Shown in pieces: positions 36,801 to 48,525 of a stretch of 64,000 bases of DNA. The DNA is from Podocnemis expansa. Lineage: Eukaryota; Chordata; Testudines; Podocnemididae. Each line of letters starts with the position of its first letter. Within the stretch, counting starts at the first letter, position 1. The notes beneath the pieces are model-generated. The model saw only the letters and a list, made by a program, of their open reading frames with translations. It ran no database searches and was not told where the DNA came from. The stretch lies in the NCBI GenBank assembly GCA_007922195.1, contig ML682013.1:21268645-21332644 (forward strand), in the 5' to 3' direction. A program made the position numbers and the translations under genes.

Positions 36801-38314
36801 GGGAAAGAGGGGTCTGGTGTGGGCTCTAGTGGACAAGGTTGGGGTGGTGTGGATTTGAGGCTGTGCTTCATTTGTGAGAAAAGAGATGGTGGGGCTCAAA
36901 AATGCCTACATGGGCTGGAGCCTGCACATGCATGAAGGGGACCTGGAGAATATGGGAAGGGGCCCTGGAGATTAGGATGGTTCCAGGGCCTGCCCAATTA
37001 TACTTTAACCATTGCTAGTTATATTTAAAACCTGAATTTAGATATTAGCAGCTCCAAGGCACCTGCAAAGACAGTACCACAGTTACTTAGTAAGTAAATA
37101 TTTACTTATAATATTTAATAAACAAATCAGGCATGCTGAAACTGTTGGTTTCAATGGAAGATAATGGGTTGTAAAAGCACCAGTCTATTCTTCTATACAG
37201 ATTGTTATAAACTTGTGCATTCTACAAAGAGCAAATTACTGGAATACAAGTCCAATTTACACCACCTGAATCACAATGTAGAGCCTTTATGTAATGTGTT
37301 ACTCATTTATTCAACACCACACATTATGTGCATTCTTTCCTTTTTGAGCTTTAGAGGTGATTCTAAATCTTCAATGTATCACCTGAACTCTTTGGTGCTG
37401 GAATGGCCACTGTAGTTTGTTTCTGTCTATATCCATCTCCAAGTGTCAAGATCAAGAAAAATCTCGTTTGTTCATCATTTTTGTAAGCAGCATTCAATCC
37501 TTCTGTTAATGGCTGGCTTGTTAGTCAGTTTGTATATTCATAAGGAAATCTTATTTTAGACACAGTTATGGGTCTGAGACATCTGAACATAAAGTAGTTT
37601 ATTCCTTGGATTTCTAGAAGATACTTTCTTTCCCAGTAATCTCAATTAACTTAAAGAAGAGCATTTCAGACTCACCTCTTTGAGCTCTTTCTTTGTTTTC
37701 TCATGAATTCAGACAGAATCACAGTTTAGAGTACCTGTCTAATAAATAAATCTGACATCCATAGGTATGTACCTTCTACAGGTGACAAAAGCTCTACTTC
37801 TACTACCACTCTATGTCCATAAAACACACTGAAGTGGACCAGGCATTATATTAGTAGTTGGTCTTTTAGCTCACATGGCAACGTTTGGGATCTCACAAGT
37901 CATGTCTACACCCACACATCCAGGACTGAACACTTTATTCAGCGCAGGTATAAATATAGCAATATCATTAGAGTTCCACTCTCCAGATCTGACTACCACC
38001 TCTTCCAGGGGAAGATCAGACCATCAGAGAAGCAAACAGCTCAAGCTGTTTCACTCATGAAAACTCTTGAATCCCCTAGGTTTTCAACTCATCTGAGGAG
38101 GCAGACCTCCCAACTACAAGGCCAAAATGTTGACAGGTTCCTATAACAGTAGAATTAATAGATGTTCACTACCATAATGCCTTGGCCACAAACTCTCTGT
38201 TCTTACCTTTTCTACCCTCAGCCAAGAAGATCATCATTGTTCACAGACAGACTCACTGGGTATAATGGACAGACAGAAAGATAGAATGACACTACCATGA
38301 AATTCCGGAGGGGT

Positions 38315-38405
38315 AGCCTACATCTTACAAAGTGGGTTGGAGCCCACAAAAGCTTATGCCCAAAGAAATTTGTTAGTCTTTAAGGTGCCACAGGACTCTC
38401 GTTTT
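38315..38405 (+). mobile_element. Penelope-type 3' tail, solo
   Basis: gtgggttggagcccacaaaa, then gcttatgcccaaagaaattt, gttagtctttaaggtgccac, aggactctcgtttttg. Same subfamily as the reverse element at 44716. Confidence 0.72.
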
Positions 38406-38797
38406 TGCAGTACCACAAAGTAAATCTGAATCACTTGCTAACAGTACTGAAACTTTTTGTTGGCCTATGCCACAGCAGTAAAAAAGGGAAACCAAGAGAG
38501 TGAGTTACAGGAGCTGCCATCAGTACAGCACCGTCTTGGCTGGTAGATATTCTGCAAAGTGAACCAACTGGCCAGTCCAGATGGACAGGCATCAAGTATC
38601 ATCTGCTATGACACTCTTCCTCTGACTTTGCTGAAGAAATGGATACAGTGTGAAATAACCAAGAAAAAAAGGTGTATTCCTGACTAGACCCACCTCTAAC
38701 GCTTTGTCCTCATCACATTTGTCAAAACTTGAGCCCCCCAAAATATCAGAGCTTCCTCCAGTGAGGCAGATGCATGCCCTTCCTTCCATTCTGTAAG

Positions 38798-38940
38798 TTC
38801 CCACATCTTCAAAGTGTCTGACGAAGTGGGATTTTCTCCCATGAAAGCTCATGCAATAACTAAATTTGTTAGTCTTTAAGTGCCACAGGACTCCTTGTCT
38901 GTTTTACTGAACTAGACTAACATGGCTGCTCCCTTGGAAC
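38798..38940 (+). mobile_element. Penelope-type 3' tail, solo
   Basis: cacatcttcaaagtgtctga, catgaaagctcatgcaataa, tttgttagtctttaagtgcc, acaggactccttg and agactaacatggctgctccc. Nearly identical word order to the tail after the GIY-YIG remnant at 18820-18955. Confidence 0.75.
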
Positions 38941-39009
38941 TTAGCAAATAACAGGTATGCCCCTTACTAAAGGAAATTTCAAATGCCACCTTCAGAAAAG
39001 CAATAACAA

Positions 39010-40040
39010 AAGCAATGGTCCATTGTGATGTCCTGTTGGGGTCACCCAAAATTGTGAGCCCTTGTGTTACCCCTTTTAATCTCTTCAAACAAGAGTTTTG
39101 CAGTTGCTAATCTACGTATCAGCTCCCTGACAGACCAGCTTGTCTGCTTTGCCAGTAAACTTGACAGTAAACTATTCATGACTGTGAATCCAAATGCTGC
39201 TTTGCAGGTACTGATCAGTGAGCCTGAGTTTTCCAATGAAGTGTCTTTGCAATGTCCAGTCTCTCTCAATGGGGATACTCACAGAAGTTAAGATCACTGC
39301 CACTGAGGAGACAGAGTGCACAGCAGCCTCTTTGGCTAGCTGAGGACTTACCATCCAGTTTAATAAATAACATTGGGATGGGTTTGAAATAACCCAAGAA
39401 TTAACTATTAATAAAGATAGAGATTTAAGTGATACTAACTATGACTAGAAGACAGTATGGTTACAATCAAAACAAAACACTTTCTAGTGACTAAAACTTA
39501 ATCTCAGCAAGATACTATCGTTATCCAGTCAAATTCCTCACTCGCAATGTCTCCAATAACTCTTGCATTCTAAGCCAAGAGGATATCAAGCTTTCACAGG
39601 CTCAGAAAATGCTATCATCAGCAAAGTGAAGGATGACTAAAAGGTCCTTTTTACTCCCCTTATGTTACTCAGAGTCCATTGTCTCTGCCTTAAGAGCTGG
39701 GGAGTGCTTCCTGGGTGCAGATTTTTAAATGGGTATGATTGCTAAATGGCTTTATTTGCTCCTCATTTAGCTTGATAGATTTGTTTACCTTATATGTAAA
39801 TCTGTTGTCCTCTCAATAGACCAGTTAGACCTAAAATACACATTCCTTTGTCTAGGGCAGGCTGGGTTAATGCTTTGTGCCCAAACACATTTTAAGAACA
39901 AACTTCCAGCACACATCTGTAACTCTGAGTATGTATACCATCTCCATATGCATCATACAATGATATTGGGGCCAGCAAGTCACCAGTTTATGTGTGATCT
40001 CTTATATGGTGATGTTGAGATGTATTTTATGACACCATAG
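39010..40040 (-). repeat. Possible LTR-element fragment
   Basis: Long sequence of moderate complexity with an AATAAA word on the minus strand near 39755 and AATAAAG on the plus near 39408. It looks like a dispersed LTR-type sequence of turtles, but ends and duplications are not visible. A short minus-strand open frame (39042-39269) has no recognisable domain. Confidence 0.3.
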
Positions 40041-40330
40041 AATGGAGGTAATGAGAGTGTCAAGCCCCACGTTAGTCACAATATGTGAAGACCCTCCTCT
40101 GCCAGTTGGCACTGAGGTTCTCCCATGGTCATGTCCATCATCTAGGAGGACTGAATCAAGATTTGAGATCAAGGCAAAGGAGCATCCATATTCTGCTTAT
40201 ATGATCACCTCACTCAGCCAAGCTCAAAGTGAAATTTCCCCTTCGTGGACTCTGACTTGCTCAAGTCCTGGAATAAGGATGTATAAAAAATGCAAAACTT
40301 CATACCATCAGCTTTCTGTGCTGGCTTCAT

Positions 40331-41325
40331 AGGAATTGGCAGACTGGATCAGACCAAAGATCAGTCTGGTCCAGTGTACTGTCTCTGACAGTGCCCTGTA
40401 ACAGATCTTCAGCACAAGGTTTAATAAGCCTGTAGTAGACTGATGTGAGAAAATTTGTCGTCCTGTTATGTCTTATTCTGATCTCTAATAATGAGAGAGA
40501 GACTTAAACCCTGAAACGTAAAATTTAATATTCCATCCAAAATTTTTATTCACATTAGCTATAATTCTGAATGATTTTGTTTTTATTATTTCTTGCTAAA
40601 TTCATGACCTTACTGACTTTCTGTGAGACAGAATTCCACCCTCTAATCATGTATGAACAAATAGTTCCTATTTTTATCTCTCCTGAATTTGTCATTTTTT
40701 AATTTCACTGCATTCCTTTTTATATGTTCATGAGGCATCAAGAACAGAACTTCTTAGTCTACTTACTCTATGCCATTCCTTGTTTTATGTACTTTCTCAT
40801 GTCACCTCTAATTCACCTCCTTTGTAAGGAAAACAGTCCCAGACTTCAATCTTTATAAATCCAATAGATTTTCCTTGTTCCTAATCTTCTCAAAGCCCTT
40901 CTCTAAACCCTCTCTTATTCTATGATATTCTGTCGGAGAGGGGTTGAGTGGCACTACACACAGCATTGAAGGTGCGCCATTGATTTATATAATACAATTA
41001 TATTTTCTCTAGTAGTCTCCATCCCATTCTTCATGCTTCTTAAAATCTTCTTTGGTTTTTGACCACAGGTGCACATTTTGCTGAAAGGTTTATTGAATTG
41101 TGTCCACTAACACTCAGCTCCCTTTATTACAATTGATATAGAACCCTGTAAGGGATATGTGTAACTAATTTTTTCCCTTCAGTGTGCAAAAGTTCACATT
41201 ATGAACACTGAACTTCATTTGGCATAGTTTTGCCTATTCACATCTCTCTGCAGTTCCTCACAGTCCACTTTTCAAGACTCTTTTGACCCAGAACAACCAA
41301 TGCCACTTTGGATTTTTTTTTTTCT
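40331..41325 (-). mobile_element. CR1 LINE fragment (reverse), with 3' end
   Basis: Begins with the 3' end aggaattggcagactggatc followed by agaccaaagatcagtctgg. It continues through the complement of the CR1 RT C-terminus: agacagaattccaccctcta, catgtcacctctaattcacc and tggatttt-type blocks (here gattttccttgttcctaatc), then the isoleucine-rich ccattgatttatataatac region. Frame-broken. Confidence 0.72.
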
Positions 41326-41335
41326 GGCCAAGTTC

Positions 41336-41466
41336 CAAAGGGGTGGCTGTGTTAGTCTAGTAAAGCAAAAAAAGCAAGGAGTCTTGTAGCATTTAAAGAC
41401 TAACATTTATTTATCACATGAGCTTTCTGTTAGTCTTTAGATGCCACAAGACTCCTTGCTTTTTTT
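41336..41466. mobile_element. Inverted pair of Penelope tails
   Basis: Arms 41368-41404 and 41429-41465 are inverted copies of 37 bp with only about three mismatches (left agcaaggagtcttgtagcat; right atgccacaagactccttgct) around a 24-bp centre. The left outer end ccaaaggggtggctgtgtta is the complement of the tail terminus taacatggctatccctttgg seen elsewhere. Confidence 0.8.
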
Positions 41467-41967
41467 TCTGGGTGCTTTTACTCTGTTCTTTGCTCTGTTC
41501 ATGTGTAGGAACACATCTTCCAATAAATCCGTTCCTCCACTCACAGTTTCTCCCCCTTTCTATGGAATTTTTAAAAATAGTATACACAGAGGTACAAATG
41601 CACTCTTAGATGATGCTTAGAATATAAGATCCAAGGGAGTTTAAACTAATACTGTTAAGAGCTATGGAGTTAATTCCCTGCTCTTCGTGCTGAGTATTGT
41701 CTCTCTGTATCTCCTTGTATATTATTTACTTAATAAAGAACCATTGCTTATATTGAATAAATATGAATGCAGTGAGGAACAAAATAACATTTTTATATTC
41801 TTCCATGAAAAAATACTCTAAATTTTTCCAACCTCTTCCATGTTCCACATTAGAGGACTACTCAGACCTCCTTACTTTGTCTATATGCTTTTGTTTCTTT
41901 TTCTAGTTGCCAAGATTACAAAAGCAAGTTAATATTTTTACCTTTGCTAGTAACATTGTCTGATTGT

Positions 41968-42029
41968 ATTAGGTACCCAGAAGTGAGTTGAAAAGAATAT
42001 TAGGTACCCAAAAATGAGTTTAAAAGAAT
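41968..42029 (+). repeat. Tandem duplication of a 31-bp unit
   Basis: attaggtacccagaagtgag.. at 41968-41998 is repeated as attaggtacccaaaaatgag.. at 41999-42029 with a few differences. Confidence 0.88.
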
Positions 42030-42681
42030 ATTGTTGAGTACAACCAGCCTGAAATTCCAACATCCATAAAATGATTTTAATCTCTGGGGAGTGTCTTTTG
42101 CATTCAAAATCCTACTCTAATTCCTTTTAAAAATCTTCAGTTCTGCCTGAAAAGCTGCCTTGGGGGGTTGGGGGGAGAGTCACAGAAGGAGATGGCTGGA
42201 GGAGGGATACATAAGCAGATCTCGGGTTGTATGTGTAAAATTCTCTCTCTCCCTCACTTCTGTCTCTGCTGTGTTGATTTGCTTGGTGCTTTAGGAGACA
42301 GTGTAGTGTGAGAGCAGTGGGCTAAGAAAGGAATTAAAAAAGTGGAGTGCTCAGAGAACTAGTTATTTGCAGGTTGGCTCCCATTACAGCTTGTGATTTT
42401 GGACAGGGGAGTAGAGAAAGTAGTGAAATTAAACAATGTTTCAGAGAGATGATTGGTTTCATTTTGCTGCTCCTGCAGTTGGGGTGGAGGAGTAGCCTGT
42501 ATATGTGAGGCAGATCCATTTAGCTAGATTCCCTGGTCTCAAGTTCACCCAGAATTTCGGGAAGGTATTGCCAAGTCTATGTCCCTAAAATCACCAGGGG
42601 GAAGAGCAGTTCATTAAAGACGCTCTGGAGAAGTGTTCTGGCAATCTTCTTTCTCCTAAAGACAGCACAAGATAGCATTAA

Positions 42682-42782
42682 AAAACAAGGAGTCATGTGG
42701 CACTTTAAGACTAACAGAATTATTTTTGCACACGACTCCTTGGTTTTTTTTGCTGGACTGGACTAACACGGCTATCCCTTTG
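42682..42782. mobile_element. Inverted pair of Penelope tails, second locus
   Basis: Reverse tail aaacaaggagtcatgtggca..ctttaagactaacag is followed by a forward tail gcacacgactccttggtttt and the terminus gactaacacggctatccctt. Architecture as at 41336-41466. Confidence 0.72.
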
Positions 42783-42824
42783 GAAATTGACAAGAAAGCA
42801 CAGGCAAAATATCACCAGTTACAG

Positions 42825-42954
42825 CAAAGGTCTCAAACTCGCGGCCCGAGGGATGCATGCAGCCCCTGAAGTTATTTCTTGCGATGGTGTGGCCCTTGGG
42901 CTAACATACTAGTACTCATGCGGCCCTCGTGGTGATTTGAGTTTAAGACCCCTG
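42825..42954. mobile_element. Miniature hAT element, 130 bp
   Basis: TIRs caaaggtctcaaactc and gagtttaagacccctg (inverse caggggtcttaaactc). Flanking octamers are agttacag (42817-42824) and atttagag (42955-42962), 6 of 8 matching. Interior gcggcccgagg / gcggccctcg words also pair. Confidence 0.8.
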
Positions 42955-43889
42955 ATTTAGAGCAAGAACAGAATGTTGTAAATCATCATGCAAAAAAACT
43001 TTTTCTCTCAAAAACCTGTTGCAAATGAAATTTTGAGGATTCAAAGGCTGTTCAGAATCAATTTATGAAAACTCTTTTGTGAAATCTGGTGAAAACCAGT
43101 TTCTACCTGTGCTGGTAAATATATGTAAAATTTAACTGTAATTTTAATTGTATACTTGTAACTAAATTACAATTTAATTATTTGCAGTCTGAGGGGTTTT
43201 TTATTTCTTTTCTTTGTAAATCTTTCACCTCTCTTTTGCTTGAAAAAATTGTTTTAAGTCTGTTAGTTAAAATGATGAATGAGACAAAATCACACTGCTG
43301 TTGAGTCAGGAGTTCTTTCAAAAAGAAATATAGAGGTAGCACGTGTCAAAATGTTTAAAGGTCTGCAGACATCTCTTCTAAGGCATGGGGTTCAACCAAC
43401 AAATCTGGTTGAAGCAGCTGTTTTTCAGAGGTGGCCGATAGCTTCAGTAAGGCTGAGATATCAGGTTATATTGTTCAAAAAAAATGGATGATTGGGTACC
43501 TGACTAAAAGGAATCTGGTTATCCATGTTCTTGGTTTTGGTTTAAAGACCACAGCACACTAAATCCTAGCTAGCAACAATGCAGTTACTAAAAGTCAAAG
43601 ACATCTCAGGAGTTTTAACAGTTATATTATTGTTTTAATCCTCTCTTCTGTGTATTGAAATATTAACAATAATGCTGTATAGAAATTAAGCTGTTAGTAC
43701 TTAATGTAGAGTTTAATTTAATTATAAGTGATTTATCTCTACCCTGTTTCCTCTCATCATTGCCTCCTTAATACAGAGAAAAACTCATAAACAAAACCAG
43801 AAAAATACCAAGTTTATCTGTGAGTTTTGTGAATGATGACTCTGCTTTGTTACATTCTTTTGTCTTTTTTACCTATTCAGTATGCTTTT

Positions 43890-43997
43890 CAAGGCAGGGA
43901 CCATTTCTTACTATTTGTATATTCAGCACATAGCACAGTGGGGTCCCAGTCTTAAGACCTGTAGCACTTCAGGATATCTAGCATCTATCCTTAATAA
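43890..43997 (+). repeat. Ancient interspersed repeat 3' fragment
   Basis: caaggcagggaccatttctt, ttcagcacatagcacagtgg and ggtcccagtc are words of an old MIR/L2-like repeat common in amniotes. Confidence 0.55.
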
Positions 43998-44715
43998 ATA
44001 ATTGCTAAGTAGTCATGTAAAGAGTTCTGGCAGAACAGAGTCCCAGTCCATATACACTGCCACAATGAAGTAACTTCTTCACTTGGCCACTATGTGAAGT
44101 GAAAGCATTGAAAACACATGAATGATGATTGTCGTAGCTTTGCAGATCTGTCCGCTGAACATTTGCTGGCAGTTTCAAGCAGGTACATGTTTGTTTTTGT
44201 TTTTGTTTTTTTTCCGGCTTGCTTCTAAAGGTCCAGAAATGTTTATCCATTCAACTCTACTAGCCTTAAGAATTTTCAGACATAAGGGACAGGAGTAATT
44301 TTATTGCTATGCCCAACACTTTCTGTCTTTTGCAAAGCCAAAAGCAGCAAGAAATCCTGTCCTTGAAAAATGAGACTTCACTCACACTAGTAATTACATT
44401 ATTTCTGAAATAAAGAGTGCCCCATTTTGCCTGTCTTGGGCTCCTCAAGGTTGCCCATCTCCTAGACTTCATCAGCTCCTGCTCTACATCTGTACCATAA
44501 TCCATATGACTGGAAGCAAAATCATAGAAATGTAGCACCGGAAGGGATCTCAGAGTCATCAAATCCAGCCCCCTTGCACTGAGGCAGGACTAAACTCATC
44601 TAGACTATCCTTGACTGCTATTTGTCCAGCTTGGTCTTAACCTCTAGTTTTTGGGATTCCATAAGTTCCCTTGGAAGCCCGTTCCAGAACTTAACCATCC
44701 ATATAGTTAGAAAAA

Positions 44716-46044
44716 TAAACAGAGAGTCCTGTGACACCTTAAAGACTAACAAATTTAATTTGTTATAAGCTTTTGTGGGCTAGCACCCGCTTCACCAGAT
44801 GCATGAAGTAGAGGCTTTAGTTTTTTAGGAGTATCTGCAACTGAAAGGAAAGGAGAGTTGCACTATTATGTGGAGACTCAGCGTTAATAAGCTTAATTCA
44901 AACCATGTGGATTCACTACAGTTGATGAGAGAGTGTGAATGTTTAAAGAGGGAAAATTATTTTTTTAAAGTGAGATAGTCACTCCCAGCCCCTGTTCAGA
45001 CCCAGTGTGACGGTGTCAATTTTGTCTCTGAGTTCCAGTTGTGTAGTTTTCATGCTGTAGTCTGGTTTTAGAAAGGTTTTTCTTGCTGAAGTATTTTAAC
45101 TTTCAAGTCTGTTATTGAATGTCTGGGGAGATTGAAGTGCTCTCCTGCTGGTTTTTAAATGTTACCATTCTTGATGTCTGATTTGTGTCCATTTATTCTT
45201 TTGCATGGAGACAGTCGAGATTAGTCAATATATATGACGGAAGGGCATTGTGGGTACATGATGGCATATATCACATTGATGGATAAAAAGGTAAATGAGC
45301 CCCGATGGAGTGGCTGATTTGGTTAAGTCCTATGAAGGTGTCACTTGAGTAGACACATAGGCAGTGGGGTTTGTTTCAGGGACAAGTTCCTGTGTTAGTG
45401 TTTCTGTTGCATGGTGTGTAGTTGCTGGTAAGTGTTTGCTTCATGTTGTGGGGCTGTCTGTAAGTGAGGACTGGCCTACCTCCTAAGGCTTGAGAGAGTG
45501 AAGGATCATCTTGCAGAACTGAATGTAGACTCTTGATGATGTGCTGTGCTGGAGAGGTTTTAACTGGGGACTGTAAGTGATGACCAGTGGCATTCTGTTG
45601 CTTTCCTTATTGAGCCTGCTCTCTAGCAGGTGACTTTTTGTTACCCATCTGGCTCTGTCTGTCTTTCTCTTCACGTCCCTGGGTAGGTATTGTAGGTTTA
45701 AGAATGCTTTATAGAGATCCTGAAGTTGTTTGTCTCTCGTACTGGGGACTGAGGTACTGGAGAAAATGTAGTTGTATTTTAGGGCATGGCTGTAGACAGT
45801 GCATTGTGTGATGTATCCTGGATGAAAGCTGCAGGCATGTAGGCAGGTATAGTGGTCAATAGATTTCTCGTATAGGGTGGTGTTTATGTGGCAATCATTT
45901 ATTTGTACTGTAGTGTCCAGGAAGTGGACTGCTCCAGGCTGAGGTTGATGGTGGGGTGGAAATTGTTGAAATCCCAGTGGAATACTTAAAAGGCCTCTTT
46001 CTGTGGGTCCAGGTAATGGAAATGTCATCAGTGTTAGATATTGT
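44716..46044 (-). mobile_element. 5'-truncated Penelope-like element inserted in CR1
   Basis: The flanking sequence gaaaaa occurs at 44710-44715 and 46045-46050, and the CR1 resumes on both sides. The left end is the complement of the common tail (gttagtctttaaggtgtcac, aggactctctgtt), followed by ttgtgggctagcacccgctt. Then come the complements of linker/endonuclease regions and, at the right, part of the RT. The element is cut within the RT catalytic region, so it is 5'-truncated as expected of target-primed insertion. Confidence 0.86.
45483..46044 (-). pseudogene. Penelope-like RT C-terminal fragment
   Basis: A single long open stretch whose middle reads VHFLDTTVQINDCHINTTLY and EKSIDHYTCLHACSFHPGY, then DKQLQDLYKAFLNLQYLPRD and NRMPLVITYSPQLKPLQ. 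The FLDT..INTTLYxKxxDxxTxLHxxSxHP order is diagnostic of Penelope-like RTs. The start (YLTLMTFPL) is a shifted remnant of the YxDD-type palm box. Beyond 45483 the frame is broken into the linker and endonuclease region. Confidence 0.84.
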
Positions 46045-46631
46045 GAAAAACTTTCTAACCTCATCTCCTATGCTGCATATTGAATACGTTACTTCATGCC
46101 CTTTTTTCAGCAGACATGGAGAACAATTGATCAGTGTCCTCTTTATAATAGCCCTTTAAATCTTTGAAGACTATCAGATTTCCCCTCAGTTTCCTTTTCT
46201 CAATGCTAAATATGCCCAGTTTTTACCTTTCACATATGTCAGTTTTCTAAACCTGTTATCACTTTTTCTTGCTCTCCTCTGGACACTCTCCAGTTTGTCC
46301 AGGTGTTTCCTAAAGTGCAGTGCCCAGAACTGGACAAAGTACTCTGGAGGAGACTTCACCAGTGCTGAGCAGAGCAGAACAGTTGCCTCTCATTTCTTCC
46401 ATACAATGCTTCTGATATACACCCCAGAATATTAGTCTTTTCCACAACTGCGTTGTGCTATTGACTCCTATTCAATTTGTGATCTACTACAACACCCATA
46501 CCCTTTTCAGCAGTTCTACCACCTAGCCAGCCATTTTCTATTTTATACTTGTGCATTTTATTGTTCCTTCCTCAATGGAGTACTTTGCACTTTTCATTTT
46601 TGAATTGTATCCTGTTGAATTCAGGCCAATT

Positions 46632-46829
46632 TTATGATTTGTTAAGATAATTTTGAATTCTGTTCTGTCCTCCACACAGTTTTGCAAGTCCTCCCAAGTT
46701 AGCATCATCCATAAAATTTTTAAGTATAGTCTCTACTCCATTATCCAAGTCATTAATGAAAAGGTTGCATAGTACCAGACACAGGACTGACCCCAGTAGA
46801 TGTGCCCTGCCAGTTTGACAGCAAACCAT
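46632..46829 (-). pseudogene. CR1 reverse transcriptase fragment
   Basis: The 65-codon open piece includes GSVLCLVLCNLFINDLD and NFMDDANLGGLA. The family's catalytic FADD box reads FMDD. Part of the frame-broken CR1 at 44521-48240. Confidence 0.78.
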
Positions 46830-47261
46830 GGATAACTACTCTTGGAGTATGATTTTTCAACGAGCTGTGCACCCACTTATTGCATGTTAATTTGGACCAC
46901 ATTTTCCTAGCTTGCTTATGAGAATATGATCGGGTAAAAACCTTTTTAAAATAACAAGTATCACGTCAACAACTTCCCCTTAATTCACTAGGCCTATAGC
47001 CCTGTCAAAGAAGGAAATTAGATTTGTTTGGCATAATATATTCTTGACAAATCCATGCTGGCTATTCCTTATAATTTTATTATTCTTTTGTCTATAAATA
47101 GTTTGTTTAATAATTTTTTCTAGCATCATTCCAAGTACCAAGTTCAGCTGACTGGTTTATAACTTTTTTGTTCCCATTTTAAAAAATGGTACTGTATCTG
47201 TCCTTTTCCATTCCTCTGGAACTTTACCCATCCTCCATGAGTTCTCAAAGATAATTGCTAA

Positions 47262-47410
47262 ATTACCTTTTTCTAAATTAATTTATATTCACATCAATTC
47301 ATATTAACTAATAATTAAATCAGTTATTTTATAATGAGTTATAAATTCTATTGCTTTAATTTAATAGCCATGGAGAGTTGTTGATAGATTAATTTAATAT
47401 TAATTAATAT
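47262..47410. mobile_element. 149-bp AT-rich insertion with 10-bp direct repeat
   Basis: TAATTGCTAA occurs at 47252-47261 and 47411-47420. Removing one copy plus 47262-47410 restores the CR1 order. The insert is very AT-rich (attaatttaatattaattaa near its right end) with loose inverted ends. Class unknown. Confidence 0.75.
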
Positions 47411-48525
47411 TAATTGCTAACAGTTCAAATAGTTCTATAAGCTCCATATGTTGGATTTCATCTGATCCTGCCAACTTGAATATGTCTAATTGATTTAAAT
47501 ATTCTTTATTATGTTTTTCCTCTGTTTTATCTTATAATCCTTTTCTATAGTTGTTAATATTAATTGTGTTCAGAATCTGGTCACAATTAACCAGAACCTC
47601 TTCATATTGCCTTTTATATCTTATCCTATGTGTAACTTGTTCTGTGTCTTAGCCTTTCTGATTTTGTCCCTGTTATTCTTTTACATTTCTTAGCACTTTG
47701 TCTGTGTTTCCATATTTTGTTGGTTTCCTTTTTGATTTTCCAAATAAACAAAGAGCTCCTGATGCAACCTTGTTAGACTCTCTCTTCTTTCTGTCTCTCC
47801 TTCACACTGGGATAATTTCTAGCTGAGCCTCTTGAGAAACTGCCAGCTCTCCTGAATTTCTCTTTTCTGTTATTTTGTCTTCTCATGGGACATTGTCTGT
47901 TAGTTATCTGAGTTTGTTGAAGCCTGCTTTTTAGAAATCCATTGACCTTATTCTTCTGCTCGCCTTTCTTTTCTTAAAATCTCCATTTCCTCATCACTTT
48001 CACCCAGATTCCTTTCTGTTTGTCAGAATGAAGTCTAAAATGGCTATCCCCCTAGTTACTTCCTCCACTTTCATATTCAAAACAAAAATTTTCCCCAAAA
48101 CATTCCAAGAGTTTATTGGAAATTTTGTGTTTTGCCATAATACTTTTTCAACAGATGTTTGGGAAGTTAAAGTCCCCCATTAGTATCAGTAATTTTTTAT
48201 TACCGTCTTCAGTGCTGTCGCTGAACTGGCAACCTTAGCTTTAAACCTGAAAATATAATCAAACAAACTCTGCCTCACGTGCCACAGTAAGAGCTCAAAA
48301 TTACCATAGAAATTACTGTAGTCTTTTGGGACTTAATTAGTCTACTTTGACAGCGTCTTTTAAAATAAGTTACATATTTTAAAATAAGAATATTTTTTTG
48401 ATATGTAAACTACAAAACTCAAGGTTGTGGCTAATGCTTGTTCATGACAGGATGATAAATAGCTTGTCTAAATGTAACTTACACATCATTTACACAGCCC
48501 ATATTCATTGCTGCACCATCTAAAC

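Larger units (their letters stand above)
35900..37014 (-). mobile_element. GC-rich non-autonomous hAT family, copy 3 (reverse)
   Basis: Left end cagggcttaaggggccagc and right end caattatactttaaccattg. Perfect 8-bp duplication ctagttat at 35892-35899 and 37015-37022. Reverse to copies 1, 2 and 4. It contains the three-decamer array at 36083-36114 and a long purine-rich minisatellite (about 36320-36800) with many G3-6 runs. Long open frames inside come from this low-complexity sequence and are not genes. Confidence 0.93.
44521..48240 (-). mobile_element. Long reverse CR1 LINE (two insertions inside)
   Basis: The 3' end begins at the left (atcatagaaatgtagcaccg, aagggatctcagagtcatc). After a Penelope insertion (44716-46044) it continues with the complement of CR1 coding sequence: cctctggacactctccagtt, agtgcccagaactggacaaa and tattaatgaaaaggtt-type words (here cattaatgaaaaggttgcat), ttgacaaatccatgctggct and aaagtcccccattagtatca. 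The RT catalytic region is readable in reverse at 46632-46829 (FINDLDNGVE..FMDDANLGG, family FADDTKLGG). A 149-bp AT-rich insertion lies at 47262-47410. Many stops. The CR1 5' end is absent. Confidence 0.9.

Noticed and set aside
36115..36899. Gly-rich and Pro/Ser-rich open frames on both strands
   Set aside because: Produced by the G-rich minisatellite of hAT copy 3.
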